In this document: positions 20,636 through 35,101 of the stretch, one piece after another
Numbering within the stretch: the stretch's first letter is position 1
How the letters are laid out: every line of letters starts with the position of its first letter
DNA from: Gibbula magus
Taxonomy: Eukaryota; Mollusca; Gastropoda; Trochida; Trochidae
DNA length: 64,000 nucleotides
Direction of reading: 5' to 3'
Assembly: GCA_936450465.1 (NCBI GenBank)
Contig: OW388302.1
Location: 11,495,530-11,559,529 of the forward strand
The notes under the pieces: model-generated
Databases searched by the model: none
Seen by the model: only the letters and a program-made list of their open reading frames with translations
Told to the model about the DNA's origin: nothing
Translations under genes and position numbers: made by a program

Positions 20636-21139
20636 ACCGACTTTGGTGAAAAAAACGACTTTGATGAGAAAACTGATTTTGATGAGAAAACTGATTTTGA
20701 TGAAAAAAATGACTTTGATGAAAGAAATGACTTTGATGAAAAAAATGACTTAGATGAAAAAAACGATTTTGATGAAAAATCTGATTTTGATGGACAGACT
20801 AGATTTTGATGAAAAAAAACGACTTTAATGAAAAATCTGATTTTGATGGAAAAACCCGACTTTGATGAAAAAACCGATTTTGATGAAAAACCGACTTTGA
20901 TGAAAAAAAACAACTTTGATGAAAAAAACGAATTTGTTGAAAAAAACTGACTTAGATTTTAAAAAAAAATATTTCATGAAAAGAATGAATTTGATGGGAT
21001 AAGATGAATTGATGAACAAAATTCATTTATATGACAAAACGAGATTGATGAAAAAACTGACTTTGATGAAATAAACAACTATGATGAAAAAAACAACTAT
21101 GATGAAAAAAAACGACTTTGATGAAAAATGACTTTTGAT
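20636..21139 (+). repeat. 18-bp purine-rich tandem array (gactttgatgaaaaaaac)
   Basis: About 27 degenerate copies of gactttgatgaaaaaaat-type units, mainly 18 bp with A-run length changes. On the plus strand the first ~165 bp translate as a hexapeptide repeat DFDEKN/T without an initiation codon. On the minus strand the same DNA gives a low-complexity FFSSKS frame (20620-20913). Because A-run slippage breaks frame repeatedly, I treat it as a noncoding array. It abuts the 184-bp array directly. Confidence 0.8.
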
Positions 21140-21806
21140 GAAGTTCTTAGATGCTAAAACACCTACTTTTAACATAAACATAAATGAAGTTTGATACCGG
21201 CTAGTCTAAAGTTCAGTTATCCCAACTATGGATAGATTCCATAAACACACAGCTTCGCATGGACATGCTATTAAAGACATTATTTTTCTTAAATACATAA
21301 ACTATTATCATAAATTAAGTGCTTAGATGTTAAAATACCTACTTTTAACATTACACTATTAAAATAAATGAAGTTTGACACCGGCTAGTCTAAAGTTTAG
21401 CTATCCCAACTGTGGATAGATCCCAGAAACACACATCTTAGCATGGAAATGCTATTAAAAACATTATTTTTCTTAAATACATAATCTATTATCATAAATG
21501 AAGTGCTTACATGTTAAAACACCTACTTTTAACATTACACTAATAAAATATATACAGTTTGATACCGGCTAGTCTAAAGTTTAGCTATCCCAACTAGTGA
21601 TAGATCCCAGAAACACACAGCTTAGCATGGAAATGCTATTAAATACATTATTTTTCTTAAATAAATTAACTATTATCATAAATGAAGTGCTTACATGTTA
21701 AAACACCTACTTTTCACATTCAATTAAAAATAAATACAGTTTGATACCGGCTAGTCGGAGGTTTAGCTATCCAAACTATGGATAGATCCCAGAAACACAC
21801 ACTTTA
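21140..21806 (+). repeat. 184-bp tandem repeat, ~3.6 copies
   Basis: The marker ttgataccggctagtc occurs at 21191, 21375 (one substitution), 21559 and 21741, spaced 184, 184 and 182 bp. Each unit carries ctatcccaac, atggatagatccc, a hairpin-capable pair, and acctacttttaacatt. Copies differ by about 5-10 per cent. No coding potential. Confidence 0.88.
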
Positions 21807-24283
<2,477 letters not shown>

Positions 24284-25299
24284 CAGTGAGAGTGAGGTCA
24301 CCACGACCTACCTGTACCTAACATGTACAATGAGAGTGAGGTCACCACGACCTACCTGTACCTAACATGTACAATGAGAGTGAGGTCACCACGACCTACC
24401 TGTACCTAACATGTACAATGAGAGTGAGGTCACCACGACCTACCTGTACCTAACATGTACAATGAGAGTGAGGTCACCACGACCAACCTGTACCTAACAT
24501 GGACAATGAGAGTGAGGTCACCACGACCTACCTGTACCTAACATGTACAATGAGAGTGAGGTCACCACGACCAACCTGTACCTAACATGTACAATGAGAG
24601 TGAGGTCACCACGACCTACCTGTACCTAACATGGACAATGAGAGTGAGGTCACCACGACCTACCTGTACCTAACATGGACAATGAGAGTGAGGTCACCAC
24701 GACCTACCTGTACCTAACATGTACAATGAGAGTGAGGTCACCACGACCTACCTGTACCTAACATGTACAATGAGAGTGAGGTCACCACGACCTACCTGTA
24801 CCTAACATGTACAATGAGAGTGAGGTCACCACGACCTACCTGTACCTAACATGTACAATGAGAGTGAGGTCACCATGACCAACCTGTACCTAACATGTAC
24901 AATGAGAGTGAGGTCACCACGACCTACCTGTACCTAACATGTACAATGAGAGTGAGGTCACCACGACCTACCTGTACCTAACATGTACAATGAGAGTGAG
25001 GTCACCACGACCAACCTGTACCTAACATGTACAATGAGAGTGAGGTCACCACGACCTACCTGTACCTAACATGTACAATGAGAGTGAGGTCACCACGACC
25101 TACCTGTACCTAACATGGACAATGAGAGTGAGGTCACCACGACCTACCTGTACCTAACATGTACAATGAGAGTGAGGTCACCACGACCAACCTGTACCTA
25201 ACATGTACAATGAGAGTGAGGTCACCACGACCTACCTGTACCTAACATGTACAATGAGAGTGAGGTCACCACGACCTACCTGTACCTAACATGTACAAT
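24284..25299 (+). repeat. 44-bp minisatellite, 23 copies
   Basis: The marker gaggtcacc runs from 24294 to 25262, exactly 22 steps of 44 bp, so there is no net indel. The unit contains gaggtcaccacgacctacc and tgtacctaacatgtacaatg. Two positions vary between copies: ctacct/caacct and gtaca/ggaca. One copy has ccatgacc (near 24873). Each standard unit holds two dyads, AGGTC-accac-GACCT and TGTAC-ctaacat-GTACA. It is noncoding; 44 is not a multiple of three. Confidence 0.95.
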
Positions 25300-25529
25300 T
25301 ATACTGAAGCTGCTCATCTTTAGATCAGGTACAAATTAAACTAATCTATATAAATGATATACTGTTCACAGAAAAGGTACTCAAAACCAACAACTTGTCA
25401 TTCACCACAGGCTTCATTTCTGTCATTTAAAAAATAATGATGTACATGTATATCTATTTATGATAAAAGTCAGCAGTCCTGTTCTTCAATAAAAACATGG
25501 TTAGGTTAGTTTGGTTTGAAAAGCACATA

Positions 25530-26826
25530 CGAGGGGCGTTCAATAAGTGTTGCAACTTCAATATAAAACCAACTCGCGTAGTCAATTTTTTACTTTTATT
25601 TTTCAATATAGTTACCCTTCACCTCAATACACTTATTCCATTTCTCTTTAAGACTTTTGATGCCGCTTTTGTAGAAGTCTTCCGTTTGCCCCCCTAACCA
25701 CGCCTCTGTGACAGCTTTGACGTCTTCGTCATCCCGGAAGTGCCTTCCACGTAGGGCGGATTTCAGGTTTCTGAACAGGAAGTAGTCACTGGGGGCTAGG
25801 TCTGGGCTGTAGGGTGGGTGGTTAAGCTATTCGAATCCACAATCACGTATAGCGGCCTGTGCAACTCTTGACTTGTGGACTGGAGCGTTGTCATGCAAAA
25901 TCAGACCACCACGTGTCAACATTCCACGGCGTTTCTGTCGAATTGTCTTTCGCAATTCTTGCATTAGGTTGGCATAATATTGACCATTCATTGTAGTTTT
26001 TGGTTGGCAAGTAATCAATTAATAATATGCCTTTTGCATCCCAAAAGATTGTCGCCATAACCTTGCCAGCTGATGGTTGAGTGCGAAACTTCAGGGGAGG
26101 CGGTGAACTCGGGTGCTTCCATTGCTTGGATTCCAGTTTAGTTTCCGGGTCCCAGTGGTGGATCCAGGTTTCGTCAGCTGTCACCAGACGAGACAAAAAC
26201 CTGGCTTCATCCGCATTAAACCGATCCAGGAGCTCCATGCAACTTTCGGTTCTTTTCTGGCGATCTTGTGCTGTGAGGTTTCTGGGTACCATTCTTGCAG
26301 ATACCTTGGACATACCAAGATGGTCATGAATTATTTTTTCAACACTTCCAACTGATATCTGGAATTCCAAAGACAGTTCAGAAACTTTAACACATCGGTC
26401 AGCTAAAATTCGTCTTTCGATAGCGGCAATAACTTCCGGTCGGGTGACTTCAGATGGCCTGCCTGACCGTGGGTCATTGTCTAAGGACTCCCTGCCCCGC
26501 TTGAACTGAAGAGACCAGCGACAAACTGTTGAAAAGTAAGGAGCATCCTTACCCATCACATTACACATACGATTATGTATTTCTGTAGCTTTGCATCCCT
26601 CTTTAGTAAGGAACTTGATCACAGCGCGTTGTTCATGTTTGAGAGAATCCATGATTATGGAGACCCCTAGGTCAGCGCAGCTATTATATCTAAATAATTA
26701 TTATGTCTAGAAATTGTTTTGACATGTGTCAATGTTATGTTTTGACTATAGTAACACCTGCTATAAGCTGACACTGTTTATGTAAACACCAATGCCCCGC
26801 TTGCAACACTTATTGAACGCCCCTCG
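25530..26826 (-). mobile_element. mariner transposon, complete ends, inactivated
   Basis: A 1297-bp element with identical 26-bp terminal inverted repeats starting cgaggggcgttcaataagtg, at 25530-25555 and 26801-26826, flanked by the TA target duplication (25528-25529 and 26827-26828). It encodes a minus-strand mariner transposase with a frameshift and a nonsense codon. Identical terminal repeats and few lesions imply a relatively recent insertion. Confidence 0.97.
25596..26652 (-). pseudogene. mariner transposase, DD34D, frameshifted
   Basis: A cut-and-paste transposase that would bind the element's inverted repeats and move it at TA sites. Read from ATG at 26652, the N-terminal region has the helix-turn-helix (AVIKFLTKEG, then VCRWSLQFKRG) and a GRPSE linker. 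The first catalytic Asp follows in VTADETWIHHW, then a block around FWDAKGILLIDYLP. A one-base insertion in the T5 run at 25997-26001 (plus strand) then shifts frame. The continuing frame holds the second Asp in ILHDNAPVH and the third, 34 residues later, in YSPDLAPSDYFLF, giving DD34D. A TAG codon (plus 25827-25829) interrupts it between them. The frame ends at TAA, 25596-25598. About 351 codons overall is normal for mariner. Two lesions mean no functional protein. Confidence 0.95.
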
Positions 26827-26828
26827 TA

Positions 26829-27114
26829 TGTATGTTTAGAACTATTTGCAGCATGCTAGTTCACCAGCCTGATAAACGTAATTAATCGAAATAAGCAAGG
26901 ATTTCCATTTGACAAAAAATCAAATACATATTTAGACAAAGATAGTTTTAAAAGATGTATAACTCAGCTAAGTATTACTGAGTTCTAAAATAAGTATTCA
27001 GGCCATCTGTTATCTCGATTAAATGTCTGTCTGGTTTACTTTGAACTCATTTTAATACAGTTCTTCTTAAACCATTCACAAGTGGAATATCAAACCTAAA
27101 CAGCTACTGTTGTG
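26829..27114. other. Spacer between mariner and the 46-bp array
   Basis: AT-rich; nothing recognised. Confidence 0.5.
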
Positions 27115-27540
27115 ACGTGTATGATGTGACTGTTAGTTTCTATGTCCGTGTAGTCAGCGAGCGTGTATGATGTGACTGTTAGTTTCAATGTCCGTGTAGT
27201 CAGCGAGCGTGTATGACGTGACTGTTAGTTTCAATGTCCGTGTAGTCAGCGAGCGTGTATGATGTGACTGTTAGTTTCAATGTCCGTGTAGTCAGCGAGT
27301 GTGTATGACGTGACTGTTAGTTTCAATGTCCGTGTAGTCAGCGAGCGTGTATGATGTGACTGTTAGTTTCAATGTCCGTGTAGTCAGCGAGCGTGTATGA
27401 TGTGACTGTTAGTTTCAATGTCTGTGTAGTCAGCGAGCGTGTATGATGTGACTGTTAGTTTCAATGTCCGTGTAGTCAGCGAGCGTGTATGATGTGACTG
27501 TTAGTTTCAATGTCCGTGTAGTCAGCGAGCGTGTATGATG
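27115..27540 (+). repeat. 46-bp minisatellite, 9 copies
   Basis: The marker tgactgttag runs from 27127 to 27495 in exactly eight steps of 46 bp. The unit contains gtgtatgatgtgactgttag and tgtccgtgtagtcagcgagc. Variants are gatgtg/gacgtg, cgagc/cgagt and one tctatg in the first copy. No coding potential. Confidence 0.95.
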
Positions 27541-29859
27541 AGAATAATCCAAGGTCATAGCAAACTATCAGAATATTCATGATAAACATGAATCAGCATT
27601 TTTTAAATATATGTATAACTAAACATAGCCAAAAAAGTGTTGCATGCACCCCCTACATTTATACCTAAAATGTGATGCTGTGGCAAAGTTAAAATAAATG
27701 TAATGAATTAAACACTAAAGATATAAAGACAGGATTGTTAATGACTAATTTCTTCAAAGAAAAATATTCATGTTGACATTTAAAGACATTACGACATAAT
27801 TTTCAATGGTACGTTTTTTTTTTACCCATATAACTATTGTTCCGATGCCGAAACTACACAATATACATTAGGTTTCAGAGGACGAAAGCAAAAATGTTGT
27901 TACCAAGGTGATTTTCACACATCAAAATATCTTTTATCAGCAAAATATGGAAGTAACTGGTTCTTAAATTTCCATACCCTTTTTTAACATATTTTGACAA
28001 TTAGTGATCAAAAGGCAATATTCATACGATTTTTGAATTATTCTTTATGAGTTCGAGTCGTTAATCAAACACATTTCTGTGATTTAAAGGTACCATTACA
28101 ATAATACAGACCGAATATCAGTAATCAACTTTGTTAAAATTTATCTGATTTATCTGATTTTGAAGGTTCATACTGCCTTAACAAGTAATTTTTAAGTTAC
28201 TAAAGGTTCATCCGTTTAATTGAAAGAATGGAATTACTCACATTACAAGAAGCAATACTGACTTTAAATTTTCAATACTGTATAACAATAATTGTCCCTG
28301 GATACCAATAAAGCATAAGTTTATGGATGCAAATATCACCAAAATCGAGGGTATGCAGTTAAAATTGCTTACAAACAGATAGAACAATAACCCTTATCAA
28401 ACTTTAATTTGATTTGAGTATTTGTAATGAAAGGATGCTATCGTGATTCCGTGAACCAAGCCCAACAGAAATGAATTGAACTTGTTCTGGTACAACCAAC
28501 ACAAATTGTGATAAATGTAAGGGAGTTGAAGTTGAGGTCTGAATTCTGAATTCAATTATATATTTTATTAATTGATTATATTATCGTATATAATGGATCA
28601 TTCTAGCATATCTGACATCTAAAAGTCATCGTATCATTATGACTATCAAATATGTTTAACTAAAATTGTTAATAATAATAATGAGTATAGTTATACTGCT
28701 CTGAGAACCACACAACGAATGAGTATGCTCAAAGCCACACAGATACATTATTACCCTGGACCAGTATCGTTCCTTTTCCATTCTCAACTCAATGCGAGTA
28801 TGAAACCGAGCTGACAAATAGCACACATTTTATAACTGTCCCTACAAATTACATTTTGTGTAAATCACCTGAGGGTTAAATTTCCTTATTCACTTGTTTA
28901 ATTAATAACAATAACACGTTGTTTTATTTTCACTTTTGGTTTCAATTTTATGTTTGCAATCCGACATGAGAAACGAAAATTAGTTGATCAATGCACATGA
29001 TGTGTGTGCTATTGGACAAACAACTTGACACACTTCGTCTTATTAAACGTTGTGCTATATTGAGGAGAACTGTCTCTTCTTGACATTTTTTGTAATTACG
29101 CCACACCAAGGTCGTTTTGATGTTAAGCAGCGGCTAGTAACTGGTCACAGTGAACATATCAAATATCTCCATGTAGCTTGATAGACAGATTATTCCACTA
29201 CTAAATCCCCCAGTATTTCATTGCTCATCATCTAATATAAAGCTATATCAGTTTTTTCACCAGCCAGACAACTTGGGTCCAACATGATAAGGTATAAGAT
29301 TGTGGACACACTCTGCTTCTTTACACATTCACTATGTCTAAAGATGGGAATATCCTGCCAGCGCATCCCTACTGTTAAACACTACCCCTAACAATAACTC
29401 ATTCACTCACTCAGTCGGTATGTTTAAGCTAATGTATAAGATTGGATGCCTAACTCCCATCCTCAAACAGTAGATTAAAAATAAAATTTAATTTTCATCT
29501 GAGAAACATGCACAGCTGAATTGTTGGTAGTGTGCTGCAAATACAATCTAAAGCATAAACAGATTAAATGTGCCATCAAAATTCAGACTTTGTTCCCCCA
29601 ACAGCTATAGAAACTGGCAGATATAATGAACTTAATCTTGTTAATCGTAAATGTCCAATGTGGAAAGGTTAAGGCAAAGGATACGTTCACAAGTGCAGGG
29701 TCAGAAAAATATATAAAAATTGGGGAAGGTCACATTAAAATAGACAGTAATATAAGTATATTTCTTACAGAGCCTGATAAATCATTTCAAAACATTTGAT
29801 AAAAGAAACAAGAAAGAAAGAAACAACTATGTTTTGCTTTGATAAGTTCAGGATTAACA

Positions 29860-29864
<5 letters not shown>
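27541..29864. other. AT-rich sequence, no gene seen
   Basis: 2.3 kb without recognisable exons, RNA genes or element ends. Confidence 0.45.

Positions 29865-29940
<76 letters not shown>
29865..29940. repeat. (AT)n microsatellite, ~72 bp
   Basis: Pure alternating AT after tacatacat. The surrounding short open frame merely translates it. Confidence 0.95.
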
Positions 29941-29942
<2 letters not shown>

Positions 29943-30740
29943 GTTGTAACAAATATTCCTTCATTTAAGTATAATCGTTGAAATTGAAATATATAAAGTG
30001 TATCTATAGTAAAACATTTGCAAAAATTTTAATATAAACTACCTGAATGTTATATATATGTACAACGGTGTTTGGTTCCTTGCCCCTCCATCAGATTTAA
30101 AAAAAAATATACCTGTTATTTCTTCCTCAGAATGTTAAGAATTAAAAAGTAATTTCGCCTTGACCAATGTGGATAATAAATTGTAAATTTGGTGCCAATG
30201 CAATGGTTTATTAATTTATATGTTAATATTCTTTAGAAAATATGTTGAATAATGTAATACTTGTAGTAGTGTGTATCTTATGAGCTTTAGGGCCAATAAC
30301 TCTTATTTCTACAGTTTCTTTTCACTCTATATTTAATTATGTAAGACCCATTTTTGGTATATCAAATGTGTATGTCTTAAACTTTCTTTTCCTTCCAAGT
30401 AAACCTTTTCCTTGAAGTGTTCAAACAATTAATTGAAGAACCGAATATATCTTCAGAAGGCGAATTTCAAGAAGTTGTATAGATGATTGGCAGGGCTTAT
30501 ACGCTTATATAGGAAGAGCCATGAACATGATTACATCAACTATAATATGTTCATACACCTACCCAAGTATATGCTTATACATATACCCCAATTTGCGATA
30601 AATAGCCGCTCACTTACAGCAAGTGTTTGATATCTTCGAGGTCTACATTTGTTTTGCCTTACTGTCTTAGACGGCCCCTTTATCCCGACATGGAGAGTTT
30701 CAAAACATATCCTGAGGCTTATGTTATAGAATATTATCAT
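29941..30740. other. AT-rich sequence, no gene seen
   Basis: Nothing recognised. Confidence 0.45.
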
Positions 30741-30742
30741 TA

Positions 30743-31774
30743 GGGCAAACTGACCGAAGTTATTACACCACCCGAAGTCGTCCTAACTTCGGACACTTAT
30801 AACTTGGAGCAGACGCGATAATAACTGCAATAACTGTAATATGTTTATTTTTTAAATGTTCCTTTTCGATATGTTCTATTTGATATTTCTTTTGAGAAAT
30901 AGTTGATAGTGGGGATTTAAATAAATATATCAACTTTTCAATGACGTTCAATTAACGTTTTTGTGAAATAAATTTGCAAAATATTTGTTTTCATGTAAAT
31001 GTTGGCGCACAGTTCAGAACATTAAGGACAGTCCAGATATATCAAAGTGAATGAATATAGAAAAAGAAACAATAATTTATTACAATGACTTAAAATATTG
31101 TTACTTTAAATGCGATTCTGGGGTTAAATATTGAGAGTTTGGTAATATGTCAAAATGACCTTGGTTCGGACAGTTTTGACCATGGTTCGGACACTTTTAT
31201 ATTTTCTTTGTAAACACTTGCATCGTTTTAAATGACAGGGGGAAAGCTAGAATATATGTAGAAACATTACAGTTTCACATATGACAACAACATTATGTTA
31301 AAAATGAGAAGTTTAGCGCTCAAAACCTTTTTTGCGTCAATGCCTGTGAATTTGATTACGACATCATATATTCTAACGAAGCGTGCGGCAGTTATTTCCT
31401 CGGAAAGCATGCTTCCAGTACTTCAAGTAGTCTAACTACGAATATATTATTTTTCAAGGACTATTCATCATGTGCTTTTGGACATTAGGAATCATTTTGA
31501 TAAATAGTTTAAACCATTTACGCATGATGGAGGTGTTACTGTCCGAAGTTAGGTCAAAACTGTCCGAACCTCGGGCGAATTGGTATACACAACTGAAACC
31601 GTTATTTTTCGGTTAATATAAAGCAATTCAGCATATTTATGTTGCAAACGAGTTAAATACTTTATATGTGATATTCTGATCTGCTGAAATTGACATTTTA
31701 CAGATAATCATTTATTTCACAATCTTTCATAATATTTGAATCGGAACACTGTCCGAACCTTGGTCAGTTTGCCC
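30743..31774. mobile_element. TA-flanked non-autonomous DNA transposon, 1.03 kb
   Basis: Terminal inverted repeats of about 20 bp (gggcaaactgacc, then g/a a a/g gtt) lie at both ends, flanked by TA at 30741-30742 and 31775-31776. No transposase is visible. A 9-bp motif, ggttcggac or acttcggac, occurs three times forward in the left two-fifths (30786, 31163, 31184) and three times inverted on the right (31541, 31562, 31751), as expected for subterminal transposase-binding sites. TA duplication and short inverted repeats suggest a Tc1/mariner-superfamily relative, but the class is inferred. Confidence 0.75.
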
Positions 31775-31776
31775 TA

Positions 31777-33194
31777 CACGTGTGCTGTAAGTTTACAGTG
31801 GTATATAAACTCAGCCCAACTTCATGCACTCATCTTAAGATCTTCAAAGTATGTGTTGTAACTCAAACCTAAAGAGAAGCTGTCAGGACAGATTCGGGAC
31901 AGAGGACAGGGGGCTTGGAGGCGAGATAACGTTGTTTAAATCTTGTCTGTGCTTGTTTTGTGTTCAACAATTATACAATGTCACAATCACCTAACTCTCC
32001 CGCCATGCTTTCTTAGAGAACGATTATAGTTTCTCGACAAGACATATCTCCTTCTAACAAACAAAATAGTGAGCATGACTCACTGATACCCCGACCTTTA
32101 TGTGCAATATTATCATAACAAATACGTTTGATGCGATTACATACAGCTCCATGAGATTAATAAAAATGTGGGTTTTTTTTGTTGCAATTATCATTATAGC
32201 AGATGATTGAAACATTGAAAATAATTGTCTGGATAGCTCTTCTGCTATCGGGCGGACAACAATTTAGATCTGAGAATACGAGTAAGTACAACATACACAA
32301 ATTCGTAAAAAGTAGAGCCATTGACTCTGTAGCTCGTTGGGAATAGCATGATTCATCATCTAAGGTTAAAGACCCAGTGAGTGAATTGTTAAATACGGAT
32401 ACGAGATTGTTTTTATGCAATTATAACTGCTGGAAAATATATGTCGACACACTATTTCAGCATTGTTCATGTTATCAGTAAAATATAGTCATGTGCTTTG
32501 ATGTTATAGACACGAATAGAATAAATAGAAATAAAAAGATCTGATAAAGCATAATTTATAGACATAAATTTTAGAACACAAACCTTAAAACTGTCGATGA
32601 GTGTCAGTGCATGAGACCAACATGACTTACCACAAAAAATAAAGAAAATAGATCACATGGTTGTCTAAATAACAACATTCGTGCGATGATCTTGAATTCA
32701 ACTACATTCCCCATATCATGACAAATGATACAAAACAGTACAATATTTCAGGAAAATTATCATTGTGAACCAGGTGTCTTGACACCACGACATCAATCCC
32801 ATTGACAACTTCGTCTGTCCTGAATAATATTCCGTGTGAATATAAATCAGCATATATCGTATGGGTCAAAGTTCAAGCAATGTCGGATGGGAATAGATAA
32901 CATTGTAAGTGTAAAAGGGAGTGTCACGCGATTGACAGAAACTTGTTCTGAATAATATTTCCTTGTAGTTACATGCAAGCTGACTAGATCTGAAACATGT
33001 GTCCAATGTTCCAATTTCATTTTCTCATCGTGTTAAGACTGAGGGCCGCTAGCTATTGTTTGGTGGGAGAATGCTGCCTATATCCTACGGGTTTCTGTTT
33101 CTGAAAAGAAAGGATTCCCTTATACTTTCATTTAAATTTACATTGTGGGCTCCCTAAACTATCAAACTGAATATATGAAAGTGGCAGATATAAT
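31777..33194. other. AT-rich sequence, no gene seen
   Basis: No exon or element ends recognised. Confidence 0.4.
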
Positions 33195-33625
33195 GCCACT
33201 TTTGTACACAATCTTGTTTCCTAATCTGGTTATTATAATGATTCTACTTGCACAATCTAGTTTCGTAATATTGTTGTTTAAATGCTTTTACTAACATAAT
33301 CTAGTTTCCTAATCTGATTATGTCAATGCTTCTACTTACATAAATGTAGTTTCATAATCTGATTATTGTATTTCTTCTACTAACATAATCTAGTTTCCTA
33401 ATCTCATTATTTTAACGTTTCTACCAACACAATCGTGTTCCCTAATCTGTCAGTTTTTGTGTTTCTACCAACACAATCGTGTTTCCTAATCTGGCAGTTT
33501 TAACGTTTCTACCAACACAATCGTGTTTCCTAATCTGTCAGTTTTAATGTTTCTACCAACACAATCGTGTCTCCTAATCTGGTTGCTTTAACGTTTCTAC
33601 TGACACAATCTTGTTTCTTTATGTG
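33195..33625 (+). repeat. 44-bp tandem repeat, ~10 copies, decaying leftwards
   Basis: ctaccaacacaatcgtgttt-type units are spaced exactly 44 bp at 33421, 33465, 33509, 33553 and 33597 (last as ctactgacac). More diverged copies (acataatctagtttcctaat) extend to the left. The gradient of divergence suggests homogenisation centred on the right half. Unrelated in sequence to the 44-bp array at 24284. Confidence 0.9.
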
Positions 33626-34026
33626 GCGATTGTTCAACCACAGGAACTTGTATTGTCCAGCCCCTTATACTATGAAGGTCCACAACCCATGTCCGTTTCA
33701 AAGTATATCTCAGAATGTTATCATCATACTATTATTCAATATTATTTTCCACGACAAAACCAATATATTTTACTTTGAAATAAGCAATCAAACAGAAAAA
33801 TGAATCGGGTAATACAAAATAAATGTTTTTTTCAAAGTTTTAAATATTTGCAATTTAGGGTCACTAAATTGATAACAAAATTCGCTTGAAAAAGATTCTA
33901 TAAAATCGCTCCTTGTCAGCTAAAAGTCATAGTTACACGGTCAAGTATCTGGTGCATCAGATCGCCTAGGAATCTCAACATGACGGACACTGTAATTGTT
34001 GTACCTTGCCCGTTATTAATTCTACA

Positions 34027-34159
34027 ATGACAGTTTTCATCGAGGACAGCCATGATTACTTGACTTCCGATCTCTCTGCAGCAAACTTACCAGAAGTCCC
34101 CGATAGGCTCAAATTGCCCTATGACATCATTTCGTTTCCAAAAAAAGACCAATGCCAAG
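34027..34159 (+). CDS. Candidate exon, plus strand (unknown protein)
   Basis: From ATG at 34027 one frame reads MTVFIEDSHDYLTSDLSAAN, then LPEVPDRLKLPYDIISFP, and reaches a donor CCAAG/GTAATT at 34160. Composition looks like coding sequence. The frame is also open some codons upstream, so it could instead be an internal exon. Splicing to the acceptor at 34447 (phase 1) would add a 15-codon tail and a stop. No homologue recognised. Confidence 0.3.
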
Positions 34160-34447
34160 GTAATTCAACATGGAAGACCACTACCAAAGGAAACACACTT
34201 GTGATTATCTAAAATCCATGTTTGTGTATAAAGAATATGGTTCTATAGACCATTCAATACTAAGCTTACCCTTCTTATATAATAAACATATTTAACATCC
34301 TAACTTATAACCTAAGTGATCGAATGGATCGAGAATTGTTGCTTAGCATATTTGTGTTCAATTGTAAATTAAATGCTAATGCAAGCTGAAAAAAAATAGA
34401 TCTAATTTACCTTATTCCAAGTCTATGCTCTTTGTTGTGACACTCAG

Positions 34448-34494
34448 GCAGCCGCAATGTCGCACATGTACTCTACCAAATACAGACCGGGTAG
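34448..34494 (+). CDS. Candidate short terminal exon, plus strand
   Basis: The acceptor-like ttgttgtgacactcag ends at 34447. Taken in phase 1 from the exon ending at 34159, the frame reads GSRNVAHVLYQIQTG and then stops at about 34494. An alternative frame is open to 34582 (starting AAAMSHMYSTKYRPG). Weak evidence: a short frame and one splice site. Confidence 0.2.
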
Positions 34495-34582
34495 AATTCG
34501 ACAGGACACGTATCGCACACAATACAGGACAGGTAGAATTGGGGCGAGTGCAGGCCTCACTGCAAACTTCACAGCCTGCATG

Positions 34583-35101
34583 TGAGAGCTGATAAGGGGT
34601 GCACAGTCTAACTTGTGCAGGTAATATGATACATATATCAACTGTAACTTAACAATGTCATGTACTCTTTGGATCATTTTAGTTTTTACGAAAATATGGA
34701 GTTATACAGATTTACATTTACAGTGTTAAGATGTTTAGTATGTACATGTATATGATACATGCATAATGAAATTAGCAACAGTGGACGAGAGGACTTAAGT
34801 TAATCAAGCAGTAAGTTATACAATAAATCTGACATTAACTAAACCTAGACAGCTTATATGAGAGTTAATATTTACATCATAGTGTAGATCGTATATCTTA
34901 TTTCGGTCTTATACACACGTAGCGAAGATAGATTATTGGGTTCAACGAGACTATTTCACAGGGTGGCGTGAGAAAGTGATATTGTTCTCAACTGGCACAA
35001 ACTTATACCAGTTTATCTTTCACTTTTCAAACCGTTTATAAGTCAAACAGATTATGAAATGATTATGAAAACTATTTCTTAAACATGGATATGTTGGTTA
35101 T
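34583..35101. other. Left flank of the satellite, no gene seen
   Basis: AT-rich sequence. The satellite begins abruptly after ggttatgcaac at about 35100, with no transitional diverged monomers. Confidence 0.5.

Noticed and set aside
20620..21019. Minus-strand FFSSKS repeat ORFs
   Set aside because: Low-complexity translation of the 18-bp array, with no start context or conserved frame.
26081..26355. Plus-strand ORFs opposite the transposase
   Set aside because: Shadow frames of the mariner transposase on the other strand.
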